From NCBI GenBank assembly GCA_964019165.1, contig OZ025275.1, positions 11,406,030 through 11,470,029 of the forward strand: 64,000 bases of DNA, in the 5' to 3' direction. The stretch is from Mastigias papua. Taxonomy: Eukaryota; Cnidaria; Scyphozoa; Rhizostomeae; Mastigiidae. Below are positions 31,253 to 42,733 of the stretch, one piece after another (the first letter of the stretch is position 1; every line of letters starts with the position of its first letter). The notes below the pieces were generated by a model, which was not told the origin of the DNA, did no database searches, and saw nothing but the letters and a program-made list of their open reading frames with translations. The position numbers and the translations under genes are program-made.

Positions 31253-33799
31253 TTGGAACTCAAATGCTTGGAATTTCTGAGGCAAATTGGAATGGAAAAA
31301 GAAAGTTTCAATAATGGTGAGAACCAGTTGACTATCTCTTCTGGAAAAGACGACAATTACAGCCATGAAGTAGCGGTTATCCTAGATAGGGAATCAAGTA
31401 GAGCTCCTATAGATTACAGTCCCGTCCGGGACAATGAAAACGTTAGGCTATATGCAATGCATTATAGCATTTCAATTGTACAATGCAATGCTCCGATTAT
31501 TAGCGCAAATAGTGAGGAAATGGAAAGCTTCTACGATAGTCCCCATGAGAGTGTAAATGCTATACCTAGTCTTGATGTCAAATTCATCATCGGCGACTTG
31601 AATGCCAAAATTGGTCAAATTTTAACACCAAATACAATATGCGGGGAATTTGTTCTTGGAGAACAAAATAAGTGAGGTGAGAGGATGATAGAGTTCTGTA
31701 TTACAAACAATATACTTATCACTAATGCTTTGTTTCAGCCAGTGGACACAAAAACCCAGAGCCAAAATGATTTCATCATCATGAGTCAAAAGTTGAAAGG
31801 ATCTGTAAAGAATATAAGGACAAGTTGGATGCAATTTGTAACAGTGACCACCAGCTTTTAGTTCCAGATATCAAGCTTCGACTAAGGAAAATGGCACATC
31901 TACTTCAGTCTAGACACTTTGACAACCAAACCTTAGACAACAACTATAGAATCAAGATCTCAAACAGGTTTGAGGATCTACTACAGTTTGATGAGGAGAG
32001 GGAACCCCAGATGAACTCAGGAAAGAAGGACACAATATCATGATGAGTGTTGCTGAGGAAACTATATGCAGGACAAAGAAGAGAATCAACAGATGGATCT
32101 TATACGAGACATTAAGAAAGGTTGAGAAAAGAAGGCAGCCCAATGCATAGGAGATTAGGGATACTGTGGAAGAAGTAATCTACAAACAGCAAAACTCCAA
32201 AATACAACGAATGATGTGGAACACAAGGAAGCGTTTATTCGGGAACAGTGCCAACAGATAGAAGGAAATGGCATCGAAAACTCTACTAAGAAATTATATT
32301 AAAGTATCAAAACCTCACTAAGAAATTCCATCCAACTTTAGATACCATAAAAGATGAAGAAGGTATGACACTCTGTGAGAGAGACCAAGTTCAGAGTATA
32401 TGGAGAAATTACTCATCAAATCTCTATAAAAAGAATAAAGATCTCGCTCCAACGCAGATCTATTGGGAGAGCACGACAGAGCCGCCACCATTTCTTGATG
32501 AAATCAAGGAAGCCACCAATGACTTTAAGCAAGGAAAAAGTCCCGGCTGTGATGGTATCACTACCGAGATGATTAAGAATGGAGGAGAGAAAGTAGAAAT
32601 GTTCTATGATAAGCTCTGCACAAAGAACTGGATTGAGAACAAATGGCTTGATGACTAGGGGCTTTCATTCTTTGTACCTATACCAAAATGTGGCGATACC
32701 ATAGAACCACAAAAATAATAATACAAATTCCCTTATAAGTCATAGCAGTAGGATCATGTTGAAAATAATTGCTAAACGATCGGCTATTGGGGAAATCTCG
32801 GAAGAACCATTGGGTTCTCGCCCTGGAAAAGGCACTAGAGACTACATAATGAACCTTAAATGGTACTCGAGAAGAACAGAGAGAGAGGTAGTGATGTGTT
32901 TCTTTAAATTATTGACTACTCAAAAGCGTTTGACATAGTTGCACACGATATCCTTTGGAATGATATGCACAAGATGGGGTTCCCAATTCATCTACTCCTA
33001 CTGAAAAGAGCATTGTACGCCCAACAAAAAGCAGCGGTAAGAATGACCTATGGGTTGACTGAATGGTTTGAAATTGGACAGGAGGTAAGGCAAGGGTGTA
33101 TCATTTCTCCACACCTTTTTAACATCTATGGAGAAGCTATAATGAGAAACGTACTCGATAATTTTGAAGGAGGCATTACAGTTGGATACTACAAAATAAC
33201 GAATCTAAGATACACTAATGATATTGTGCTAATTGCTGGAAGTTTAGAAGAGCTTTAAGACCTTGTGGACAGAGTAAAATTGGGCAGTGAGAAAGCTGGT
33301 TTATTCTTAACGTCAATGTCAGGAAACGGAAGCTTTGAATGTTCAACGAAATCCAACAGACATTGGCATTGGGGTAGATGGACCAGCTGTTGAAATCGTC
33401 ACGAAGTTTACTTATCTTGGAGCAATATTCACTAGCAACAGCGATGTCTCGACTGAAGTAAAAAGAAGAATCTGCATAGCAAAGAATGCAGCGGTTGCCC
33501 TAAGCAAATTGTGGAAAGATAGGAATATTTCGCTTACCACTAAAGAAAGAGTTCTTAAAACACTTGCATTTCCTATTGCGTCCTATGGAGCAGAATGTTG
33601 GGTACTAAAAGCTGCTGACAGGAAAAGAATAGAGACCATTCAGTCATCTCTTGAGCCCTCCTCTCAATCTCAACCCACAGATCTCCTTGATGTATTTGAT
33701 ACCGAGCAATACCGAGCAATAGCAATATCTTTTCCAATGTACACCCTTTCCTTAACTGGTCTCGAAGGAGTGTCAGTTTTCTTACATCCTAGATATTAA
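31253..33799 (+). mobile_element. RTE-like LINE, 5'- and 3'-truncated, decayed
   Basis: Plus-strand APE endonuclease end (VKFIIGDLNAKIGQ near 31590-31620), then RT: KSPGCDGITTEMIKNGGEKV (32540-32600), EPLGSRPGKGTRDYIMNLKW (32810-32870), EVRQGCIISPHLFNIYGEAI (33090-33140), LRYTNDIVLIAGS (33210-33240, where YTND replaces YADD), and FTYLGAIFTSNSDVSTEVKRR. Frames change at least four times. Typical of RTE/BovB-like LINEs widespread in animals. The C-terminal segment after KRIE is replaced by unrelated sequence. Confidence 0.8.
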
Positions 33800-34895
33800 T
33801 GAGCCGTCTCTCACAGTTTAATTTCTCTAGCACTTCACTGTTGGTTACTTTGTCTGTCCAGCTAATTCTTAGGAATCGCCTGTAGCTCAATTTTCCGTGC
33901 ATACGTTTCATTTCACCTGCCCTTATTCATCTTCCCATTTCGAGACCGTTGGCAAAATTAGATGATTAATGAAAGCAGCCAATTAGCTCTTTCACTTGCT
34001 CTTAAAGCCTTTCCCATTCATATTGCAATTTCTGTACTCAAATTTTCGTCCAGTTTAGATTAACCTCATAAAAATGTGGACAAACTGAATATGGATTATT
34101 TTGGGAGGAGGCGGTTCGTGCAGAGGGCTACGTACAGTGGGCTCATATGGGGGAATTAGGATTAAAAAGTTTTTTCTCTACTTTGGCTTTTGGCATGCAC
34201 TCAGATATTTAGTGATGTTAGATCATACTATATAAGTTCATTTTCAGGGCATATAATGCTGCAAACTTGCCAGCTATTATCAATGATCAGTCGTCGACAA
34301 GGTAAAATTCCACTTTTGTACCATGAATGCTGACTCTATGATCGCAAACTAATTATCACACACGTGATTTTAGACATACACCATCATAGCAAAACTTTAC
34401 GTATATTCCAGATTTCTAGTCTAAATTACCTCTTGATGTTGCACCTTTTAGGAAGAGGATCTAAGCCACTACTAACTTATACTATTGAGTACATTTTGTC
34501 TATTTGGTCATATTTTTTACTGTTACGGGTCGCTACGAATATGGGGACCGCAATCAACTTATTAGCTCTCATCTTTCAGACAAGCGGTGGATCATTTCTC
34601 GAAATTTTCTGAGAGGCACATTACAGGTTTCGTAACTCTTAAAATTTGTTGCCGTCAGCAATGCGCACTGCACCAGCGTGATACAATCGGGAATGCAAAA
34701 ACAATCAAATTTCACATCTCACTTTGTATACTTAGCCCCCAGACATGGTCACAGATACGTAAGCTACTTCTACGTTACATTATAGGCTACACAAATTAAA
34801 AACTTTTTGGTTGACCTTTAATATGATTCCATTCCTAATCCTTAAACATATACTATATTGTCCAAATTGGAATCCTCGACTTCTACAAATCCTAA

Positions 34896-35663
34896 AGCCC
34901 TGGCCAAATGCTCTCGACTTTTCACTACACAACGCTCGAAATTTCGCTGACAAGTCGAGTGAGTGTATAGCGCTTTGAAAGAGGGGTGCCTAAACGCTCT
35001 CGACATGTCACTCAATTTCACACATTGAAAAAGTTATTAGTTTCGATATCAGATTTACGGCACCAAGACAAAATTAACGTTGTGAAGTGGGTCAGGAGAG
35101 GATCTATGTGTAACAAATGGCGAGACTGAAACGAAAGGCAAAAGCTGCAATTTCCTCTTCCAAGCTGAGACCAAAGGTTTAAAATCTTTGCCTGTATTTC
35201 CTCAACAGACACATCAAGCTCCAGTTCAATCTCATTAAGGGCTCGCTCTCTTTTCTCCTTAGAGTGATACTCCTTATCAAAAGCATCCCAAAGACAGGCT
35301 CTGCTCTCATAACAATCAATTAATTTCAAAGTCTCTTCGTGAGTCCATCTGGTCCTTTTCCGGTTGCCTGCCACTTCACATTTCCCTTTTGGCTCTTTCT
35401 CAGATGTTGTTGCAACCTGACTTTCTGGTGACACCTCAGGAAGCCTTGAAAGTTTTCGTTTTCTAATATTGTCGTCTGCAATGAGTTGCATAGCCAACTT
35501 CTTTATTCCTGGACTGAGCTTGTGCAATTACATTTCCTCTTCAATGTCCTCCTCAAACTTCTCATCTCCACTTTCTACGAATGAATCCATGTCTTGCAAG
35601 GCCATACGAGCTCACAAAGTTGAGCATTGTATAGGCAATAGTCGAGAGCGTTTGGCCAGGGCT
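34896..35663 (-). mobile_element. PIF/Harbinger-type element carrying only a MADF gene
   Basis: Terminal inverted repeats begin AGCCCTGGCCAAATGCTCTC on the left and AGCCCTGGCCAAACGCTCTC on the right, both flanked by TAA (34893-34895 and 35664-35666), the 3-bp target site typical of Harbinger elements. At 768 bp it is too small for a transposase; its only gene encodes a MADF/Myb-like protein. Confidence 0.75.
35018..35527 (-). CDS. MADF-domain protein of the Harbinger element
   Basis: About 170 codons. A basic region (RKRTRW, residues 57-62) leads into TWTHEETLKLIDCYE-like helix 1 (seen as WTHEETLKLIDCYE), then ACLWDAFDKEYHSKEKRERA and LNEIELELDVSVEEIQAKIL: the three-helix MADF fold that binds DNA. 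Autonomous Harbinger elements carry such a second gene that helps deliver the transposase to the terminal repeats. Upstream in the same frame an acidic stretch that starts near 35601 is cut off by a TAA just before the chosen Met, so the natural N-terminus was probably longer. The C-terminal 40 codons after LGRGNC look off-frame. Confidence 0.65.
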   Translation of the reverse strand: MHKLSPGIKKLAMQLIADDNIRKRKLSRLPEVSPESQVATTSEKEPKGKCEVAGNRKRTRWTHEETLKLIDCYESRACLWDAFDKEYHSKEKRERALNEIELELDVSVEEIQAKILNLWSQLGRGNCSFCLSFQSRHLLHIDPLLTHFTTLILSWCRKSDIETNNFFNV

Positions 35664-35730
35664 TAACAGTTCACAAAATTCATTCTAATTCCAATCGCCC
35701 AAGTGATAATGATAATGACTCAGAAATCAG

Positions 35731-36243
35731 TGATATAATACGACATTTACCTTATAGGAACGTGAGTTTGTGCTTCATATAGAATGCAATGCTCGTTCTG
35801 TGACATCCTTCGTTGATCTGTTGTTGGCGAGTATCAGATTTAACGTGCTGAGAACACGGAGGTAGAGAGAGGAGATGATGTTGTTGACGGTACTCTGACT
35901 CTACTCTGACTGAACTTTACATTACAAGTAACAGTGATATATACATATACATAAACAGAGAACAACCCAAAATAAACATGAATTACGTAAAGGAAGGGTC
36001 AGGTTGTTGTTAGTATATTGTTGCATAGATTCGTGTGGCGATGTTGGCGTGGAGAACAACAGAAGAGGAATGACCAGGTGTGTGATGACAGGAGTGACGT
36101 ATGGTGATGTCCCAGGTGTGTGATGTTGTGAATGCGAATGAAAAGAAGAAAATCAGCATTGACTGAGAAATGGCATAAGTTACAATGTTTACGTTCACTA
36201 CAACCTTATTAATTGTACCAATTCGCTTGACAATCGAATAACA
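35731..36243 (-). repeat. Solo Gypsy-type LTR (same family as 9016-9500)
   Basis: Matches 9045-9215 closely (GTGAGTTTGTG, TTCTGTGACATCCTTC, GTTGTTGACGGTACTCTGAC) and more loosely to the end (AAATGGCATAAG...TACGTTCACTAC). No internal Gypsy sequence is attached. Exact ends and target duplication are uncertain. Confidence 0.55.
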
Positions 36244-36605
36244 GCTCAAACGTATATTTAGCAGCATCGTTGGCAAGTTACCGTCAGAATCAATGTTTCA
36301 TTCAAACAATTCAACTAATTTTGCAAATTGATTACTTTCTCGATTAAATTTATTTTAGTAAGTGTCTTATTTGTTCGAAAGGAAATCAATGTGTTGCATT
36401 GTATCTCACAAAAATATTTTTGAAATAATTACTTTTGGCGTAGAAATGTAACCTCGTCGGATACAAATTGAAAAATTGCATGAATAAATTTAATAAAATT
36501 TATTCTTTTAAACAAAATAAGACACTTTTCATTCAAAGTGACTTGTGATTCAGAAGCTAACATATTTTCCAGTCATTTTACGTTTGAGGATGGAGTATTT
36601 CATTA

Positions 36606-37071
36606 CACGCTTTTTTTTATAAGGAACCTAGCTAAAGGCCTAGTTCTAAAAGTTCCTTATTTTCGGACCTCATTTTATCAAATTCTAGTACTAAAAGTTC
36701 CTTAATAGCTCCTTAATTTTCACTGCACATAGAGTGCCACAAAATGTCACAAATACTGAAATAGCATTGAAAAGCATCGAAATTCTGAATTTTACCTTTA
36801 ATTATGGCTAGAACTCAACCTCAAAAGCACAAATACGACAGGAAATAAGTTCTATATATGCAAAAGCATAATTTCAATCAAGAAGTATCATGTCTATTCC
36901 ATTGATATCATCCAATTTAATATAATCTTCACTTGCATCTGAATACAGCACTCGGAATTTGAAAATGAAAAGTTCCTTAGGGATTTTCCTTTAGTAGTAT
37001 AAGTTCTTTAAATATTTCGGCCTTCTACATGTAGGTTCCTTATAAAGTGGTTCCTTATAAAAAAAAGCGTG
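36606..37071. mobile_element. Tc1/mariner-type MITE, 466 bp
   Basis: A 23-bp perfect terminal inverted repeat beginning CACGCTTTTTTTTATAAGGA is flanked by TA on both sides (36604-36605 and 37072-37073). The interior repeats the terminal phrase (AGTTCCTTA, TAGCTCCTTA) and has no gene. A decayed relative is at 17086-17502. It interrupts repeat D, whose flanks align with 11080-11150. Confidence 0.8.
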
Positions 37072-37379
37072 TATGTTGTTGATAACGATTGCTGCCGGTA
37101 GATTTGGTTTGTTTCACTTTCGTCACAATTTGGTATACATGACCTCCGAATCTTTTGGGATACTCGCCATTTTACTATTTCGTCCAATTTGCTATCCAAG
37201 GATCATCCGCGGACATGCCACATACCACTCCGAGTCTCATATTATCCAACTCTTCATGTTGATAAGCCTTTAGTTTTATTAATTTCTACGTCAACTTACA
37301 TTTCCCCCGGCCTAGCCAAATCAGCCCGTTGTGCCACAGGGCTGTTCGGCAACGAACTACCCGTTCTTGATGATGACAA

Positions 37380-37685
37380 TGACATCATAATGGGAATTGC
37401 CAAGCATGGTGTCTAGTATACAGAGCCGACATATCGACAACTAATGACCACAGAGTCTATAATGGACAGTGCCAGGATGATTTCAAAACAGGGTATAACA
37501 ACCACATTAAATCCTTCAACGATACGACCTGCACAAATCAAACTGAATTTTCCACTCATATATGGATGCTCAAAGGCAGAAACACCGAGTTTGAAATCAA
37601 CTGGAGTACAGCTGCTCGTGCACCATCTTATAAAGCGGGTTCAGGCAGAAGCACCCTTTGCTTTACTTGGAAAGTAGCCACCTAA
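37380..37685 (+). pseudogene. Penelope-like GIY-YIG nuclease fragment, different family
   Basis: The plus frame reads NCQAWCLVYRADI, HRVYNGQCQDDFKTGYNNHI (equivalent of VYIG...F..R..NH), then TEFSTHIWMLKGRNTEFEI and an ending with SGRSTLCFTWK. This matches the nuclease type in which the GIY motif is followed by a conserved NH and IW-LK block. It is unrelated in detail to the fragment at 25704-26339. Only about 100 codons survive. Confidence 0.65.
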
Positions 37686-38223
37686 ATATCCAACCCAGGT
37701 AGCATAAGAAACAGAAGAACTAAGCTATTAGTATCATCCAAATACACAAAAAGAAACAAATCCTTGTTTTGCAGTCTTTAATAGCACTCGTTGTTGCTGT
37801 TGAATCGATATCCAATAGAATCTAACACTTATTCTTAAGTATATTTTAAAATTTTGTTTAAACGGCATCTTATATGTAGCCTAATGTTTGGAAACATGAA
37901 AAAGTAAATTGTCCTATTTCCTTTAGGTGTTTTCTTAAGAGGGTAGGTGTTTTCTTTTCAGTAGCGCAATTTAGAAAATCAGTTTGATCTATAGGTAGCA
38001 GATGATTAATGGATGGGTTTGGCTGGTACTTGGTGAAATATACTGCATTGGTTAATGTAAATTGCCATAACCAGATTATAGCAATCATATTTATGGTACG
38101 CATGTCTTTTAATTCCCTGAAAAACTTTGATGTTAACTGCCACTTAAACCTAAAATTGTACCTCACACAATGTTTTAAGTAGGCCATTATGTTGACATTG
38201 TAGTTTTGCTCTCTTTTTTACAG
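37686..38223. other. End of the GPCR-1 intron, nothing recognised until the acceptor
   Basis: The pyrimidine tract and acceptor CTCTCTTTTTTACAG end at 38223. The minus-strand open frame at 37870-38187 has no motif. Confidence 0.5.
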
Positions 38224-38821
38224 TGTCATTTCAAAGCCATTTGCTTACGAATATCATTGGCTAATACGGGTTCTCTTTATGGCACTCATCTGTGTAATAT
38301 CGATTGGTGTGAGTGTGCTACCATCGATTCCTTTCTTCACACGTTATAATGGCTTCTATTACCATTTCATCACTTTCAAGGTGCTATGGACTTTCGTCTC
38401 AGCGATCGTTCCTGGTGTCATTATCTCCATCGCGTACTGCCTCTGTGCTCGTGCTTTGAAAGCCAATGAATTGACACATGAAAATAGCAGAGCAATGCAG
38501 CTGAGAAACAAGCAGAATGCCAGAATTGTGAAGATGTTTATCATTATTGTTGCGATCTACTTTCTTCTGGCAATGCCGTATGTCATTTACCAGTATCTCT
38601 ATGATTTCAGTTTCCTTTCAGATTCGATTGTCTACTCCCCCAGATACGTAGTGGTTGAAATGATATTACAACACATATTAATTGGAAAATGCTCGGTAAA
38701 TCCTATTATTTACACAAAACTACACAGAGAAATGAATGGGTACTTAAGAAGGATTTATCAGCGGGTCATGAGAACCTTTCGAATGCTCTTGGTTCCAAAG
38801 CTCTCGATCAAAAGTTCATAA
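38224..38821 (+). CDS. GPCR-1 exon 2: TM4 to C-terminus
   Basis: It continues from the split Arg codon with VISKPF. TM4 is about 179-204, TM5 218-244, TM6 266-291, TM7 308-333 with NPIIY at 325-329. The short basic C-tail ends at TAA 38819-38821. The second extracellular loop (TRYNGFYYHF) lacks the cysteine that normally pairs with C144; the paralogue keeps it (FNCETG). ICL3 is highly conserved between the two receptors (RAMQLR-KQN-RIV). TM6 has LLAMP instead of the usual CWxP. Confidence 0.85.
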
Positions 38822-38932
38822 CAGGAAATATTGTATACCTGAGATTTTAAGCTCAATTTTCAATGGATATGATTGTTGCTTCAAATTTGCTCTTCATTTC
38901 TGACGAGTGCTGACCCTTTAACACAGCAATAG

Positions 38933-39121
38933 CATTTTCAAAAAGATGACTGCAAGATTTGTGAGCAAGGGACTTTTGACAAAAGCTATACGAAATGTAC
39001 TTTGCCATTTTGTTATAACCAAACAGGAGTGCAATGTCGAGTTTACTTGGAAGAGATCCCTGTCAGAGCTAGTGTTAAGAGTGTTTTAAGAATGAGTACG
39101 AGAATGAAACGAAAATCGTAG
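38933..39121 (+). other. Short cysteine-rich open frame (unidentified)
   Basis: Sixty-two codons after a stop, without ATG start: DDCKICEQGTFDKSYTKCTL then PFCYNQTGVQCRV. The cysteine spacing resembles small extracellular modules, but one instance in raw AT-rich DNA is weak evidence. It could be an exon of a neighbouring gene or chance. Confidence 0.2.
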
Positions 39122-39424
39122 AAAGTAGTCACCGTTGGATATCTTTTCAGATTTTGTGGCTTTTCGAAACTGACTTTTTTCTGGGAAGCTATTGTGGCAT
39201 GAAGTACAAACCGTTTCCAACCCTTGGCAGCTCATATAAGAGCTGATAATCCCAGGATCGTTGATGGAAATTTTTCTGAGTCATGGAAGTTGAGATGTTG
39301 TAGCAGTGGAAGGAAAAGGGATTGGCCCTATTGAAGATAAACCTTACTAACAGAAGCCACAGTGAGAAGGAATTCTTGTGCAAAACAGAGATAATACTCA
39401 TATAGACATGATAGGCCATATCTT
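39122..39424. other. Unannotated stretch
   Basis: Nothing recognised. Confidence 0.5.
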
Positions 39425-39600
39425 CAAGACTGCTCTGAGCTGGAAGAGTATTATTCGTATACTAACAGAGGAACCGAAAATTTCTTCATTATGTCGCATT
39501 GTGCTGGTGACTAAAGTGAATCAATCTTGGTAATTAGAACTCTCTCAGGATACGAGAACTAAATCCTAGTAAGAAACATTTGTCTTTAAATCGGCTTTCC
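39425..39600. repeat. Fragment of repeat D
   Basis: Aligns with 9619-9795: GAGTATTATTCGT, GGTGACTAAAGTGAA, CCTAGTAAGAAAC, TTTGTCTTTAAATC. Confidence 0.65.
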
Positions 39601-39699
39601 TTTTGAACCTGAAAGTACCTCAAACTCTCTTAAGTGGATTTGTACAGATCGTATTGAATGTGTGTGGAGCTGGTTGTATCGTGGGATTGGGTATCAATT

Positions 39700-39960
39700 G
39701 TCTCATTCCATCATGCTTATTAAGGAGTACAAAGAACTGTAACTACTGTTTTTCAGTATACAGCTCCTATCCCAATTTTCCTTCATATCAAGTTCATTCC
39801 TTATGGACTGGCTCGTCCGGTGTTCTGTCCATGGCATCCTCAATATCCTTCTGTAGCATTTCGGCTCAACGGAGTCAATAGACTTTGACAAGCTTTACTT
39901 AATGCCCACATCTCGCATCCACATGTTACAACAGTGAAGAATACAGATTCAACACGATTT
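39700..39960 (-). pseudogene. RTE-like LINE C-terminal fragment
   Basis: Minus-strand CGCEMWALSK, then SIDSVEPKCYRRILRMPWTE, HRTSQSIRNELDMKENW: the segment that follows the RT thumb in RTE-like LINEs. It starts about where the longer plus-strand copy at 31253-33799 is cut off, but on the opposite strand, so it is a separate insertion. Confidence 0.7.
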
Positions 39961-42733
39961 TGTCAGCTTCATTGGTTTGTGATAAGAGATCAGTATCATC
40001 TGCAAATCAAACATTACATAGCTTCTACCCATGCAGGTACACAACTAGAAATTTTTGAGGACATGATTCTAATCAAGAAAAAAGAGCAAATTTAATACTT
40101 TCTATAGAGAATGTATCTTTAAGTCATTGTTCAGATTTAGAAACAAAAGAAATCTTCCAGGAAGTTTCCGGATTTCGTTACTTCTATGCGTAACAATAGT
40201 TATAAGCAAGTCTACATAACAAAAATACAATAAATAGCTTCAAAATTCTCCAAGAAAAAGGGCAGAAAAAGAGATATTGCTGATTGTTGTCCATCATAAA
40301 GCTCCTTTATTAGTTTTATCTCATTGCTAGGGAATCTCATGTATAGATAAATGGAGCAAATTTTGCACAAGAGAAGACTAAAACAGTTGCCGTATAGCAC
40401 ACTGCATCCAACTATAGTGCAAGGGGTGTGGAAATCAAAAGTAATATTTCTTATGTGAAATGTAAAGTATTAGCTTAAAATAACATGTTTGATATAGCCC
40501 ATATTTTGTGATGTGTAAGAAATCTATACCTGATACAAAACTATATAGCACATAATTAAATCCATTCTCTTTAAGCTCCTATGGTATGACCATTAAGCGT
40601 TGTTTAACTGCGTTAAGCTGATTATATTCTTTAATCTGGTTTGTTGCGGGATTAACGTTCCTTTTTATATTTGGATTGAAGCCTTTCAGACTTTCTTACA
40701 CAAAGTAGATGATCGTTGTATTTTATCTATGATGCTAATGATAATAGTAGCAATAAAAATGTCGCAGCTGGCTTTTCCTCAACCTAGGCACATTCACAGT
40801 TGCATGTTGTGGGGAAGTATTGGGGTACAGCACTTATAATGGACTATGCTCTATGCAAGAAATTTTTCCATTCTCAAACCTTTATGTTTTATCCTTTGCA
40901 ATATTTGTTCTGTTGAAAATTTCTCTCGGCTCTTGTTTGATCTGGGTGAATACATCGCTTCCTCAGTCTCTTCCACAAATCACTCAGTTACTATCACGAC
41001 AAATTCATGAAGTCTGCTAGATGCATGAATAGCTTTCATAAGCGTCAAATGGACACCGTGCATAGCAAAATTGTCTTTTTATCACACTTGCAAGTTAAAA
41101 GTTCATTATTTTCTCTACATCTCCATCCCAAATTCCCTAGATTTGTATATCTGCATTGCAACTGTAGTGGTTGGTAGATTGTTTAAAATCATATTCATGT
41201 ATTTTGTGAAACTAGCACCTTGTTAAATAGGCTGGGGATAGAGTGGATTGAAACAACACCCGTAGCTACTTATTATATTTATGGTCGTTTTCCGCGTTTT
41301 GACAGTCAGTGCTTGAGAAGGATTGAGTAGCGCCATCTGGTGTACATTGTATTCGCTTGTTTCGCCGAGGCTCCATTGGAGCAGAGCCAGCATTATTGCT
41401 TGTTTTAAGGTTTAGCTAGTTATAGAGAATATATACGACGGATGTTTAGATTACGTATAAGTATTTACAAATCATCGAATGTAAGATTACGTATTGCTGC
41501 TACTGTGCATTGTATTGATAACCATGCTATCATTCCATTAGATTACCCACACTCCATTGCTTAGGGGCATTCTAGTAGGGACTAGAAATATGTAACATTG
41601 CACTTAGAAAGTAAATTTGCACTTCAGTTGTTATTTGTCATACGTAAAACTCCTGGTGCATTGTTATGCATTGAGGTGCATAGATGTGTATATAACCATT
41701 GTGGGCAAGGATAGGGGGAGTTGGATTTCATATCAAGAGCAATAGGCATGATTTAGCAAATAAGATGGCGGGAAAAGATAAAAAGAGATAGAAATATGTA
41801 TATGATAAGCTTGAATAAAGCCAACGGTAAGGGCGCAAGTCAACTAGCCGAGCAGTGTAAATATATTACATCTATTTCGAATAGCACGAATAATTGTTCG
41901 AATAGCTTATATCAATAATACCAAGCATAATTCTTCTTTTGAAATGATTCTCAACAATTCTGGAAGACCTGTCGCATCCCACAAGGATACGAACATCACA
42001 TCACTTTAGCCAACGTGAACACTTTGTCAAATTTTGGAAACACCGTTTTGAATTAAATGATCATCTTAGATAGAAAATGGCATATGACATCGATTCTTGA
42101 GTAAGAAACTTTAGTGGCGCTGGGCTTTCATTTAATGTATGTATTCTGTACTGAAAATCATATAGAGAGTTACAAGGAGACACTCTTTGTCATACTGAAT
42201 GCGCAAATTAGAATAAAAATTTTTGAACGAATAATCGAAATGTAAACACAACAGGACTAGGTTATTACATAACTACATTTGCTGCCCAGCAACCCCTAAG
42301 CAAAATGCTAATTTTATCCCCACTCATTTGGTCAAGCCGATGCTGACTCATAATGAGGCAGGCGAATTGTATAACCACTATTTTATTCATGGAAAAATGA
42401 ATAAAATTTCTATTTCCTCTTTCATGTTGGCTGCATCTATGTTATGCAAATGAGATGAAGCTAATTCACATCAGAATATTACAGATGCGTCATCATGCTA
42501 TGATCAAAACAGGACTGAGATCCTCTTACTATTTGGGAATGAGTTGAGTATATCAACATCCAGCAGAAATTTCATATCCAAGCATTTTATGCCCGATAAC
42601 AATGCCAATTGACTATGGCAGATGTATTGATTCTTCTGAAGGATAAACATAATAGTGATAAATAGCACTAATGGTCATCTATGAATTTTGTAATTTCTAT
42701 CGAGTCCTAACGTAGCTGTGTACTGACCCTAAA
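39961..42733. other. Mostly unannotated stretch
   Basis: No coding domain recognised. Open frames at 40212-41020 have no motif. One possible LTR-like unit is listed separately. Confidence 0.4.
41591..41870 (+). repeat. Possible solo LTR
   Basis: Starts TGTAACATT and ends TATATTACA, with a TATA-like TGTATATAA near 41690 and GAATAAAG near 41812, the order expected of an LTR. The flanks (AAATA/TCTAT) do not give a target duplication and no second copy was seen, so this is tentative. Confidence 0.25.

Larger units (their letters stand above)
34095..37230. repeat. Dispersed repeat D, copy 2, broken by three later insertions
   Basis: Blocks colinear with 10025-11240 surround a Harbinger element (34896-35663), a Gypsy-type LTR (35731-36243) and a MITE (36606-37071). 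Matching blocks are 34170-34780, 36245-36600 and 37073-37220. The order of insertion shows D is the oldest layer. Confidence 0.6.
28791..38223 (+). other. GPCR-1 intron, 9.4 kb, filled with TEs
   Basis: The donor GTAAGG and the acceptor TTTTTTACAG at the right end join exons in frame to give DRLR followed by VISKPF, the expected TM3-ICL2 junction. The paralogue has the same intron at the same place and phase but only 831 bp long. Growth here is due to Penelope, RTE-like, Harbinger, LTR and MITE insertions. Confidence 0.85.
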
